A stretch of DNA of 64,000 nt, from assembly GCF_900609045.1 (NCBI RefSeq), contig NZ_UXAV01000041.1, positions 105,929-169,928 on the forward strand, in the 5' to 3' direction. Of the stretch, positions 44,946 through 54,805 are shown piece by piece. The translations under genes were made by a program, and so were the position numbers. Position 1 is the stretch's first letter. The number at the start of each line of letters is the position of its first letter. The notes beneath the pieces are model-generated. The model searched no databases and was not told where the DNA came from. It saw only the letters and a list, made by a program, of their open reading frames with translations. Source of the stretch: Filibacter tadaridae (lineage in GTDB: Bacteria > Bacillota > Bacilli > Bacillales_A > Planococcaceae).

Positions 44946-45863
44946 ATGAATTTCGAGCAGTTGAAGTATATTGTTGAAGTGTCTAAAGCGGGATCCCTTT
45001 CAATCGCATCCCAAAAACTACACGTTACGCAGTCTGCCCTCAGTCAATCCATCACGAATCTGGAAACTGAATTAGATGTGAAACTATTCAATCGTTCGCG
45101 GAATGGAACCACGCCTACAGATACAGGCAACCTAATTATTAAGAAAGCATTTGAAACATTAGGGAAGGTTCAAGAACTAAAAGAGGTTGCTTTTTCGAAT
45201 GCCCATGCCATCAACGGCACATTAAGAATTGGGACAATACCAGGCCCTTTAATGCTATTGCCAAGAACACTGTCCATATACAAAACAGACTATCCCACTA
45301 TACAGATCTCGATTGCGGAAAAGGAATCACAAGCTATTATTGATGATATTAAACAGGACAAGCTAGACATAGGAATAATCGGTTTAACTAGGGAAGGAAA
45401 AGAAATGAATGACGAGGATTTCGATCTTGAAGTAGTATTGCGCGGGAAAATGGTTGTCGCTGCAAGTAAACACTCCTCTTTAGCTTTTTCCGAATCAGTC
45501 ACACCACAAGAGATTCGAAATCATTCGCTTGTCATCTATAATGACGATCGTATGTGGGAGTTTATCGATGATTTCACTTCACTTTGCGGCAAGGTTTCTA
45601 TTTTATTTTCCACCAATAACTTGGATGCCATTCGAAATGCCGTACTTGAAAATTTGGCCATCACCATAGGACCGGATTACACAGTGGAAACTGATTCCTC
45701 TGTAACCAGTGGAGAAGTTGTTCCCGTCACAATTACCGAACTTGTGCAAGATTATCCAGGAATGGCTTTGGTTTGGTCAAAAACAAAGCGCAATTCGCCC
45801 ATCCTAAAAAGTTTCGTTTCGAGACTGAAAGCTCAATTGGACGAATTAAAAATCCATTCTTAA
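44946..45863 (+). CDS. LysR-family transcriptional regulator
   Basis: 305 residues from ATG 44946, AAGGAG eight bases upstream. N-terminal helix-turn-helix: MNFEQLKYIVEVSKAGSLSI, ASQKLHVTQSALSQSITNLE. Effector domain follows with LRIGTIPGPLMLLPRTL. It is divergent from the beta-lactamase-fold/dehydrogenase pair with about 150 bases between, the typical layout for a LysR activator of that pair. Confidence 0.88.
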   Translation: MNFEQLKYIVEVSKAGSLSIASQKLHVTQSALSQSITNLETELDVKLFNRSRNGTTPTDTGNLIIKKAFETLGKVQELKEVAFSNAHAINGTLRIGTIPGPLMLLPRTLSIYKTDYPTIQISIAEKESQAIIDDIKQDKLDIGIIGLTREGKEMNDEDFDLEVVLRGKMVVAASKHSSLAFSESVTPQEIRNHSLVIYNDDRMWEFIDDFTSLCGKVSILFSTNNLDAIRNAVLENLAITIGPDYTVETDSSVTSGEVVPVTITELVQDYPGMALVWSKTKRNSPILKSFVSRLKAQLDELKIHS

Positions 45864-45931
45864 GCTGCTGTAATAGTTGTAATAAAGAATTCCATCGAAT
45901 ACGCCGTGGCGCTCGGGGGTGGCTCCCCGCT

Positions 45932-46108
45932 CATTCATCTCCGACAAGCGATCATTCAACTACGCTTTCCGCCCAATCAACCCCGACAAGCGATCATTCA
46001 ACTACGCTTTCCGCCCAATCAACCCCGACAAGCGATTATTCAACTACGCTTTCCGCTCAATCAACCCCAACAAGCGATCATTCAACAGCGCTTGCCGCTC
46101 ATTCCCCC
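45932..46108. repeat. 42-bp tandem repeat array 2 (four units)
   Basis: Unit starts at 45948, 45990, 46032 and 46074, same consensus as array 1 with small changes (CAACTACGCTTTCCGCCC). It runs to the 3' end of the transglycosylase gene. Confidence 0.9.
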
Positions 46109-46111
46109 ACC

Positions 46112-46918
46112 TCACCGTTGAACAGGTAACTCATCAACGCTTTTCCAAACAGCGGCTTCTTTTTCCGTCTGCGTAATAATCCCGAGGTCATTCATTCTTG
46201 TTAACACAACGGCTTGCCTATTGAACGCCTTTTCGGGATGTTTGAATGGTGAATAGATTTCGGGCCCTTTTGGCAATGAAGCAAGTGTTGCCGCCTCACT
46301 TAACGTTACCGGTTCCTTGCTGTTTGAATCGCCAAAGAATGTTTTGCCGAAGTAAAAATTAGCCGCTTGTTCAATGCCGTATTGTCCGTGGCCGAAATAA
46401 ATCGTATTCAAATACATTTCCACAAGCTCATCTTTTGTATACATACGTTCCAAGTTAATGGCAATAATGATTTCTTTCAGCTTTCGCTTGATGGATTTTT
46501 CCTGTGTGAGAAACTGGTTTTTGGCTAATTGCATCGTTATGGTGCTCCCGCCTTGGGCAAATGATTGTGTTTTTAAATCAACGAAGAGTGCTCTGGTCAT
46601 CGATATGGGGTCTATACCGAGATGATGGTAAAACCGGTGATCCTCTATACTGATGAAGGCTTCTGGCACATATTCAGGCATTTGCTCAGTTGTTACAAAG
46701 GTTGCGCTGCTTCTTATTTGCTCGAGTTCTGTAAGCTTGCTGTCGTCCATGAGAATGGAACCTGCCGCAATCACTGCACAGTATGTGATAAGAATTAAGA
46801 GTAAAGGATAAAAAAAGAGCCATTTCTTTTTAGAGAACTTTTTGCGTTCTTTTATAATTTGTTTTCGAGTTTTTATCGCTGGACGAACCGTTTCGGACGC
46901 CAAATGGCTTGCATTCAT
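46112..46918 (-). CDS. Monofunctional peptidoglycan transglycosylase (GT51)
   Basis: Polymerises lipid II into glycan chains. 268 residues: cytosolic basic tail, one membrane anchor at about residues 33-54, and the GT51 domain with the catalytic glutamate in SIEDHRFYHHLG (near residue 93), GGSTITMQLAKN, KEIIIAINLERMYTKDELVEMYLN and IYFGHGQYGIEQAA. No transpeptidase domain follows, so it is shorter than class A PBPs. AAGGAGAGG lies before the ATG. Confidence 0.88.
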   Translation of the reverse strand: MNASHLASETVRPAIKTRKQIIKERKKFSKKKWLFFYPLLLILITYCAVIAAGSILMDDSKLTELEQIRSSATFVTTEQMPEYVPEAFISIEDHRFYHHLGIDPISMTRALFVDLKTQSFAQGGSTITMQLAKNQFLTQEKSIKRKLKEIIIAINLERMYTKDELVEMYLNTIYFGHGQYGIEQAANFYFGKTFFGDSNSKEPVTLSEAATLASLPKGPEIYSPFKHPEKAFNRQAVVLTRMNDLGIITQTEKEAAVWKSVDELPVQR

Positions 46919-47041
46919 CGGAGACCTCTCCTTTTCACTAGGCTTTCTATATATAGTATAGAAGGAAAAGTTTATTGGTCCTATCGAAGTTCATTTCACA
47001 CACCTTACAGTTTCGTCATATTGAAACACCCATACAAACAG

Positions 47042-47094
47042 AAAAATACCTAACAAGCAAACGACTAAAGGCCGTCTGCCCATTAGGTATTTTT
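47042..47094 (-). terminator. Terminator of glpFK
   Basis: Perfect 12-bp stem AAAAATACCTAA/TTAGGTATTTTT (47042-47053, 47083-47094), seven bases after the glpK stop, with a T run on either strand. Confidence 0.85.
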
Positions 47095-47100
47095 GTTCAA

Positions 47101-48597
<1,497 letters not shown>

Positions 48598-48669
48598 TTA
48601 CTCCCCCAACTAATCATTTTTTCGTTATACAGAATATGCTTACCTATACTACTACTATGCATTACCTCG

Positions 48670-49467
48670 TTATGCTTGTTCTTTCCTTATAGAATAGTGT
48701 GCACCTAACAGTATTGCTAACACAATACCACCAACTACCCAAAATGCAACGCTATTGACTCCTTCAAACACTTGCTGGTAAAACAATGCACCGAACGTTC
48801 CACCAAGTAATGGGCCTACAATCGGTACCCATGCGTAGCTCCAATCCGATTTCCCTTTGCCTGGAATCGGTAAAAAGAAATGCGCAATACGCGGGCCTAA
48901 ATCACGTGCCGGATTAATGGCGTAGCCTGTTGGTCCACCGAGTGATACGCCGATAGCAACAATCAATGCGCCCACAATTAGTGGATTCAGCCCTTCCGTA
49001 AAGGCATTCGCCCCGATAGCCAGCAAACCAAGTAGTAAAACGAACGTACCAATTAGTTCACTTGTTAAATTCGAAAGCGGGTGACGGATCGCTGGTATTG
49101 TCGCAAATACACCTAATTTCGCTTCTTTATCCTCCGTTTTCTTCCAGTGTGGCAAATAATTGAAATAAACAATGGTTGCACCAAATATCGCGCCAATCAC
49201 TTGTGCCACAATATACTTGGGAACATCCGCCCATGGAAATTCACCGATTGTAGCCATTCCAAGTGTCACTGCGGGATTCAAATGCGCACCACTGGCACCC
49301 CCGACAGCGTAAACACCCATTGCAACAGCAAGTCCCCAACCGATTGTGATGACAATCCACCCCGAATTTTCCGCTTTCGACTTTTTCAACACCACGCCAC
49401 CGACTACTCCAGCACCGAAAATGATTAAAATCATTGTACCAACGAGTTCTCCTAAAAAGGGTGTCAT
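48670..49467 (-). CDS. glpF: Glycerol uptake facilitator (aquaglyceroporin)
   Basis: 265 residues, six membrane helices plus two half-helices with the selectivity motifs: SGAHLNPAVT (first NPA) near residue 62 and GYAINPARDLGPR (second NPA, followed by R) near residue 187. The D after the second NPAR is typical of glycerol-permeable channels. AAGGTG lies eight bases before the ATG. It heads glpFK behind a leader terminator. Confidence 0.95.
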   Translation of the reverse strand: MTPFLGELVGTMILIIFGAGVVGGVVLKKSKAENSGWIVITIGWGLAVAMGVYAVGGASGAHLNPAVTLGMATIGEFPWADVPKYIVAQVIGAIFGATIVYFNYLPHWKKTEDKEAKLGVFATIPAIRHPLSNLTSELIGTFVLLLGLLAIGANAFTEGLNPLIVGALIVAIGVSLGGPTGYAINPARDLGPRIAHFFLPIPGKGKSDWSYAWVPIVGPLLGGTFGALFYQQVFEGVNSVAFWVVGGIVLAILLGAHYSIRKEQA

Positions 49468-49514
49468 CTATCTTTCACCTTCATTTCTATATTTGTGCGG
49501 TTGACTAGTGAACG

Positions 49515-49565
49515 AAAAAAAGCCCACATTTAAACCCTTGCGCAACGCAAGGTTCAAATGTGGAC
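49515..49565 (-). terminator. Leader terminator of glpFK, GlpP target
   Basis: Long stem: CCACATTTGAACCTTGCG pairs across a short loop with CGCAAGGGTTTAAATGTGG (minus strand, one bulge), followed by seven T. It is inside the 5' leader, so it should stop transcription unless GlpP with glycerol 3-phosphate allows read-through. Confidence 0.85.
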
Positions 49566-49599
49566 TCCTAGGCTCAACCACTAGTATTGACTTGCACCT

Positions 49600-49628
49600 A
49601 GTATATGCCTATTCAAATAATCGGTCAA
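49600..49628 (-). promoter_or_regulatory. glpFK promoter
   Basis: -35 TTGACC (49623-49628) and -10 TATACT (49600-49605) with 17-base spacing on the minus strand. The start near 49593 leaves a leader of about 125 bases holding the terminator. Confidence 0.75.
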
Positions 49629-49633
49629 CACAT

Positions 49634-50194
49634 TTAATCGTCTATGAATGATTCCCATAACTCATGATCTGAAGTTGTCACTGCAACAGCACCCGCATTC
49701 AATGCATCTTGCACATGCTTTCGTGTACGGATCAAGCCTCCGTTAATGATTGGAATGCCTGTTCTTTCAAAAACTTCGTTGATAAGTTCCGGTATGACCC
49801 CGGGCAACATTTCAATATAGTCGGGCGCGGTCTGGTCAATAAGCGAATAACTTTTTTCCAATGCAATTGTGTCCAGCAAAAACATTCGTTGAATAGCGAT
49901 AATCCCTTTAGCCTTCGCCTTCATAATCATATTGGATCTGGTTGAAATGATGCCGTCAGGTTTAATGTCATTGCATAGAAAATCCGCGGCGTAATTATCC
50001 GTTTTCAGTCCTTGAATTAGGTCCGCATGGATGATTACTTTCTTCCCGTGTTTTCCTGCTTCAGTTTTAAGTGTTTTGAGGTTGCCGACATGGACTTCCA
50101 AAAGGACAATGTATTCAAATGGGCTTTTTAACAATTGTTCAAATTGCTTTAGGCTTCGTGCAGCGGGTAGAATTTTTTGATTGTGAAAAGGCAT
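49634..50194 (-). CDS. glpP: Glycerol-3-phosphate-responsive antiterminator GlpP
   Basis: RNA-binding antiterminator of about 186 residues. Family text: FHNQKILPAARSLKQFEQLL, KVIIHADLIQGLKTDNYAADFL, PDGIISTRSNMIMKAKAKG, YIEMLPGVIPELI and INGGLIRTRKHVQDALNAGAVAVTTS, a TIM-barrel-like set of phosphate-binding loops. AGGAGG precedes the internal ATG 50194 (MPFHNQ), matching homologues; starts up to seven codons earlier are possible. It lies between glpD and glpF. Confidence 0.88.
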   Translation of the reverse strand: MPFHNQKILPAARSLKQFEQLLKSPFEYIVLLEVHVGNLKTLKTEAGKHGKKVIIHADLIQGLKTDNYAADFLCNDIKPDGIISTRSNMIMKAKAKGIIAIQRMFLLDTIALEKSYSLIDQTAPDYIEMLPGVIPELINEVFERTGIPIINGGLIRTRKHVQDALNAGAVAVTTSDHELWESFIDD

Positions 50195-50245
50195 CTTCTG
50201 CATTTCCTCCTTCATGCTCCATCTCGCATGCGGTGCCAGTTGTAC

Positions 50246-51883
50246 TTATTGTACAGTCGTTGCAATTGTCATCTCAACTTCAAGTTCTTTTTCATATTGT
50301 TGACGCAACGCATCGGACCAACCGAAAATGAATGCCATTTCTTCCACTACATCTTTTTTCCCAGCTTTAACATTGTCGATATTGAAGAACAAATCACCTG
50401 TTCTACGGACAAAGAAGTCGGTTGGTTTAACTGTCATTTCATGCTCAATTGCGTATCGTAATTTCACATAGAGAATGCGTGGAATCGCTGTATGTGCTTC
50501 ATAGGGAATCGCTAGTACTTGGTCAACATTGGTGCCGTATAGAGCTGCCAAATGGCGACTTTGTCGTTCTGTAAATCCAGCTGCTTGTCCTTTTTCAATC
50601 GCTTGAGCCATAAAACGATCCATATTGGGTGAACCACCAATATCTCCGCCTGAGATTGGCATATTCTTCGTCGCGCATTTATTGAAATGACGCATTTCTT
50701 CATGGCTAAGTTGTTCTACAATTTTATCCACAACGGTTTCCGCCATTTTACGATAACCCGTTAATTTACCGCCTGCAATTGTAATGAGGCCTTTTTCCGA
50801 TTCCCAAATTTCATCTTTTCTTGAGATTTCAGATGGGCTTTTTCCGTCTTCATGAATAAGCGGTCGAACACCCGCCCAACTCGATTCAACATGCTCCTCA
50901 GTCAGTTTGAGACTTGGGAACATATAACGGATTGCTCCTATTATATATGCCCTGTCCTCTTCTGTAATATGCATCGCTTTCGGATCCCCTTCGTAGAATG
51001 TATCCGTTGTCCCCACATACGCTTTTCCATCACGCGGTACAGCAAAAATCATCCGTTTGTCAGGTGTATCAAAGTATACGGCTTGTTTTAATGGAAAGTC
51101 TTTTTGGTCGAATACAAGATGGGCCCCTTTCGATAAAATCAGGTGTTTCCCTTTCTTTTTCCCTTCGATGTCCTTCACATCATCCACCCAAGGACCTGCG
51201 GCATTGACGACTCGTTTGGCGTTGATGGTAATTTTGTCAGTTGAAAGCCGATCAGAAACTTGTACGCCAGTGATTTTGCCTTCGTTGTAAACAAAGCTTT
51301 CGGCTTTTGCGTAGTTTACGATGACAGCGCCATTTTTTTCTGCTGCTTTCATGACTTCGATAGTCAATCGGGCATCATCCGTACGGTATTCCACGTAAAT
51401 ACCCCCGCCTTGCAGTCCTTCCCTTTTTACAAGTGGCGCTTTGTTGATCGTCTCTTCTTTTGTCAACATCGTTCTTCTTTCCGATTTCTTTACGCCTGCA
51501 AGGAAGTCATATACTTTCAGTCCAAAGGAAGTCGAGTACTTCCCAAACGTTCCCCCTTTATGGAAAGGAAGAAGCATCCATTCTGGTGTCGTAACATGTG
51601 GTCCGTTCTCATAGACGATTGCCCGTTCTTTTCCGAGTTCCGCCACTTCTTTTATTTCAAATTGTTTTAAATAACGTAATCCGCCGTGTACAAGTTTAGT
51701 GGATCGACTTGAAGTACCCGATGCGAAGTCCTGCATTTCAACAAGCGCTGTTTTCAATCCTCGTGCAGTGGCATCTAAAGCGATTCCAGCCCCTGTAATT
51801 CCGCCGCCGATAACAAGTAAATCAAATTCCTCTTCTAACTTATTGAATACCTCAGTGCGATTTAGCGATGAAAAGTTTGTCAT
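50246..51883 (-). CDS. glpD: Aerobic glycerol-3-phosphate dehydrogenase
   Basis: FAD enzyme oxidising glycerol 3-phosphate to dihydroxyacetone phosphate with electrons to quinone. About 545 residues. FAD motif [22 protein letters not shown] near residue 18, [15 protein letters not shown] near residue 58, and the C-terminal helical domain. ATG 51883 with AAGGAG nine bases upstream is preferred to the TTG at 51901, which lies before that ribosome site. Peripheral membrane location expected. First gene of the glp cluster here. Confidence 0.94.
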   Translation of the reverse strand: MTNFSSLNRTEVFNKLEEEFDLLVIGGGITGAGIALDATARGLKTALVEMQDFASGTSSRSTKLVHGGLRYLKQFEIKEVAELGKERAIVYENGPHVTTPEWMLLPFHKGGTFGKYSTSFGLKVYDFLAGVKKSERRTMLTKEETINKAPLVKREGLQGGGIYVEYRTDDARLTIEVMKAAEKNGAVIVNYAKAESFVYNEGKITGVQVSDRLSTDKITINAKRVVNAAGPWVDDVKDIEGKKKGKHLILSKGAHLVFDQKDFPLKQAVYFDTPDKRMIFAVPRDGKAYVGTTDTFYEGDPKAMHITEEDRAYIIGAIRYMFPSLKLTEEHVESSWAGVRPLIHEDGKSPSEISRKDEIWESEKGLITIAGGKLTGYRKMAETVVDKIVEQLSHEEMRHFNKCATKNMPISGGDIGGSPNMDRFMAQAIEKGQAAGFTERQSRHLAALYGTNVDQVLAIPYEAHTAIPRILYVKLRYAIEHEMTVKPTDFFVRRTGDLFFNIDNVKAGKKDVVEEMAFIFGWSDALRQQYEKELEVEMTIATTVQ

Positions 51884-51922
51884 TTCTCTCGTCTCCTTCA
51901 AAAATATGGAATATTATAGTTG

Positions 51923-51976
51923 AAAAAGAGACCTCAAGAAATAAGTTGCGATAGGCAACCCATTCATGAGGTCTCT
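51923..51976 (-). terminator. Leader terminator of glpD, GlpP target
   Basis: Outer stem GAGACCTCA/TGAGGTCTC (51928-51936, 51967-51975) holds an inner hairpin GTTGC/GCAAC; five T follow on the minus strand. Located directly upstream of the glpD ribosome site, as in GlpP-regulated leaders. Confidence 0.8.
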
Positions 51977-52068
51977 CAATAGCTCAAACCTTACATATTA
52001 ACTTAAGTCCAGTTTACCACTTATCTCTTCAATTACAAAATGGTTTGTCTCGGTGTATGTGTATATAA

Positions 52069-52206
52069 TCAGTCCTCACCCGGGGCATCTGTCAACTTTT
52101 CTAAATTGGATGAGCCGAATAAGAGTAGTAGTAGAAATAGCAGTAACAGCACTTTATTTATAAAACCGACACCATCGAATCCGTCTATTCCAGCCAATTC
52201 AGCCAC
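52069..52206 (-). CDS. Small single-span membrane peptide
   Basis: 45 residues if started at GTG 52206, or 42 from TTG 52197, which has the better AAGGGG spacing. N terminus AGIDGFDGVGFINK, a Leu-rich span (VLLLLFLLLLLF), then GSSNLEKLTDAPGED. The start region overlaps the stop of the gene at 52199-52627, so translation is likely coupled. Resembles tiny spore or membrane peptides of Bacillales in style only. Confidence 0.55.
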   Translation of the reverse strand: MAELAGIDGFDGVGFINKVLLLLFLLLLLFGSSNLEKLTDAPGED

Positions 52207-52627
52207 CCCCTTCTTTTGTCATCCGTTTTTTAATCCCTTCAAATACTTCGTCCAATGTTATATCTCCATTTTTCTCTAGGAAATTCGCCATTTCATTTAC
52301 ATTCTGATCATTTATGTTGTTGAATTTCCCAAGTAGAGAGACAGCGATGACAGGCTCAGTCCGGAAAAGTTGTACTGAATCCACTTTTAACTTACCAAGT
52401 AAAAGCAGCGATGCAGCAATTATTTCCAAGTCCTTCCCCTTCAATAAATCCTTCAACGTATAATTAGGATGCTGACTGTTCTTGAGATTAGTAGACAAAA
52501 CGATGACACATCCTTTTTCTTTACGTATTCTTTTGTGGGTACTTATGATGTAGTGTATGTCATCCCATTGTCCGGTGTTCAGGCAGTTGATATAGATTAT
52601 TCCATTGAATCCGCTACAGCGCTTCAT
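52199..52627 (-). CDS. Hypothetical protein
   Basis: 142 residues, no family recognised. The middle has two hydrophobic stretches, LEIIAASLLLLGKLKVDSV and PVIAVSLLGKF, with a helical N-terminal half; the end is charged (GIKKRMTKEGGG). The first codons (MKRCSGFNG) lack a strong ribosome site; a later start is possible. It is followed, overlapping, by a tiny membrane peptide gene. Confidence 0.45.
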   Translation of the reverse strand: MKRCSGFNGIIYINCLNTGQWDDIHYIISTHKRIRKEKGCVIVLSTNLKNSQHPNYTLKDLLKGKDLEIIAASLLLLGKLKVDSVQLFRTEPVIAVSLLGKFNNINDQNVNEMANFLEKNGDITLDEVFEGIKKRMTKEGGG

Positions 52628-52753
52628 TTTACATAAATATGTCGACTGAATGATTCTATCTAATCTCCAGCGAAGGCACCTAACTGGGGTAGCCGAGCGT
52701 TGTCGAGAGGATTCTTTATGTCAACATATACTGATTCATTAATTCAACATAAC

Positions 52754-52806
52754 TAAAAAAAGCCAGCTGCAAAAACGATTAAAAATCGAATTTACAGTTG
52801 GCCACT
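52754..52806 (-). terminator. Terminator of the yitT-family gene
   Basis: GCCAGCTGCAAA (52762-52773) pairs with TTTACAGTTGGC (52791-52802) allowing G-U pairs; an inner stem CGATT/AATCG stacks inside; seven T follow on the minus strand. Confidence 0.75.
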
Positions 52807-52828
52807 TCTATCGTATATTCATTTACTT

Positions 52829-53689
52829 CTACTTGTTGATAACTTCGCCTTCGCGTCTAAAGAATCCGAAAACGCCTACTGTTTGAACAATATTCGTAAA
52901 AGCATTTGGATCCACTTCATTGATAATAGTTTCCAAGTCATACAGTTCATAGCGAGTAATCACAAGATACATCATATTTTTATCCTCTTTTGTATACGCA
53001 CCTTTTGCAGGGATAATCGTTATACCTCTTACCATCTTATCGTGAATGGCTTTTTGCAGTTCATCGGCTTTGAGCGTCACAATCATTGCAGTCACTTTTT
53101 CATGACGTGTATGAATCATATCGATTACGGCAGTTGTTACGTAAAGTGCCAACATTGTATAGAGGGCGTTTTCTGGTTCATACAAAATGCCTGCCAAGAC
53201 GATAATGACACCATTTAGAACCAAGAAATACATCCCAATCGGTTTATCCTGCAAGCGGGACAAGACCATTGCCACGATATCCATTCCTCCAGTGGAAGCA
53301 CCAAGTTTCAACGAAATCCCAACGCCTACCCCGGAAATGACACCGCCGAATACAGCATTTAAGATAATATCATCAGACACGGAAATGACAGGTAAAATAG
53401 CCATAAAGAAAGTCGCGAAAATAACGGAAACGATACTATAAATCGTAAATCCTTTCCCTACTTTAAACCAACCCAATATAAAGACTGGTATATTGAATAG
53501 GAGTAATAAGACCCCGGTACTTACTTGAAACCCAAAATAATCCTTGAATACACTTGAGGCCAACTGTGCGGCACCCGCAAATCCACTTGAATAGACATTT
53601 GCACTAATAAGGAAAAAGTTGAGCGAGATAGCAAGTAACAAGGATCCGAAAATAACAACAACAATTCGTTTTGCCTCAATAAAAAACAT
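52829..53689 (-). CDS. YitT-family membrane protein
   Basis: 286 residues. Five or six membrane segments in the first 190 residues, with SGFAGAAQLASS near residue 33 and GVGVGISLKLGASTGGMDIVAMVLSR near residue 120. A cytosolic DUF2179 domain follows (TAMIVTLKADELQKAIHDKMVRGITIIPAKGAYTKEDKNMMYLVITRYEL). AAGGAGG lies five bases before ATG. Family members are numerous in Bacilli; a role in amino-acid or other small-molecule transport is suspected but not established. Confidence 0.88.
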   Translation of the reverse strand: MFFIEAKRIVVVIFGSLLLAISLNFFLISANVYSSGFAGAAQLASSVFKDYFGFQVSTGVLLLLFNIPVFILGWFKVGKGFTIYSIVSVIFATFFMAILPVISVSDDIILNAVFGGVISGVGVGISLKLGASTGGMDIVAMVLSRLQDKPIGMYFLVLNGVIIVLAGILYEPENALYTMLALYVTTAVIDMIHTRHEKVTAMIVTLKADELQKAIHDKMVRGITIIPAKGAYTKEDKNMMYLVITRYELYDLETIINEVDPNAFTNIVQTVGVFGFFRREGEVINK

Positions 53690-53811
53690 AGGCGCCTCCT
53701 TCTATATATGTAGCGGACAGAACATCCAATTTCATAGACATTCATTGTACCGAAGTTAGTCGGAAAATGGAATTGTTTCGGTGTCGGCGGAAGCGGACAC
53801 CATTCCAACGC

Positions 53812-53875
53812 ATAAAAAAAAAGCTTGAAACGCCTGTCTTATTGTAAGACAATCCCATCGTTTCAAGCCCATTTT
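53812..53875 (-). terminator. Terminator of the gene at 53965
   Basis: Outer stem GCTTGAAACG/CGTTTCAAGC (53823-53832, 53859-53868) with an inner TGTCTTA/TAAGACA hairpin and nine T on the minus strand. Confidence 0.85.
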
Positions 53876-53964
53876 TATCGCTAGTACGCAATTTGTTTGT
53901 GAATCAACTAATCCAGTAGGCGTCTTCACTGGAGATTAAATAGAAGCATTTGCCCAACAGTTGC

Positions 53965-54633
53965 TTAATCCAACGCCATAATTTTTGTTGGGGGCGTTTG
54001 CGGTGGCAGGCTCCTCGTTGTCATCGCATAAAAGACGACTAGTTCTTTGCCATGCAATTCTTTTTCTGTGATTTCTTTTCCTTGTTGGTTTACAAGGAGG
54101 GTATCTTTACTTACATTTAATTTCAACTCACCGTCAAGACTTAAGAAATCTTTATCGAATTTCGATACTTTTACTTCACCGAATACAGACTCGTCTTTTA
54201 CGATGATAAGTTCAGGTGTTACTGTGGCTGGGTAGATTGTTAGCATCGGTTTGTTTTTATCGTAATAAGCTTCGACTGTCGCTCCTTTTTTGAGACTCGT
54301 TTTCTTAAGTTGCTCAGTTGTTCCACTATTAAATAAAAGCGAATCGTCATTGACACGCAAAATCATGATCATTTCGTCTTTGTCTTCAACGGTCAGACGA
54401 ATTTCTTTTGTATCTTCTTCAATTTCCGTAACAGTCCCTACGAACTGCATGTAGTCTGTCGTGTCCTCCTCCTGATCAGTTGTTGCATCCTCTTCTGTTT
54501 CTGTTTCCGTTTCTATTTTTGCTCCTGTTCCTGCTCCTGTTTCTTTCCCTTTTTCTCGTGTAAGGACTGTATAACTTCCAATAATAATTCCGATTAATAA
54601 TACAGTCATGATGATTGCACCAAGTCTCTTCAT
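53965..54633 (-). CDS. Membrane-anchored extracytoplasmic protein of unknown function
   Basis: 222 residues from ATG 54633 with GGGGAAA upstream. One N-terminal membrane segment (LGAIIMTVLLIGIIIGSYTVL), then a Glu/Thr/Gly-rich linker (about residues 25-55). The rest looks like two small OB-like beta domains: FVGTVTEIEEDTKEIRLTVEDKDEMIMILRV and FGEVKVSKFDKDFLSLDGELKLNV. No family name recognised. Single gene with its own terminator. Confidence 0.6.
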   Translation of the reverse strand: MKRLGAIIMTVLLIGIIIGSYTVLTREKGKETGAGTGAKIETETETEEDATTDQEEDTTDYMQFVGTVTEIEEDTKEIRLTVEDKDEMIMILRVNDDSLLFNSGTTEQLKKTSLKKGATVEAYYDKNKPMLTIYPATVTPELIIVKDESVFGEVKVSKFDKDFLSLDGELKLNVSKDTLLVNQQGKEITEKELHGKELVVFYAMTTRSLPPQTPPTKIMALD

Positions 54634-54805
54634 ATACTTTCCCCTCACTTTTTAATAGTTAATGGATTTGACGGGTACAGTTGGAAGAAGTTACACTTCT
54701 GCGGAGAATTTCCCCCTTATCCCGGCGTCAGTAACTGATACCAGGTGTGACTCCTTTTTATGATAGAATAAGCATGTAATTAATAGATATCATAGGAGGA
54801 TTAAA

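Noticed and set aside
45773..46129. 118-codon frame overlapping the end of the LysR gene and array 2
   Set aside because: First part is the LysR gene in another frame and the rest is the tandem repeat; no start signal.
54047..54235. Plus-strand 62-codon frame
   Set aside because: Antisense to the membrane-anchored protein gene at 53965, no start signal.
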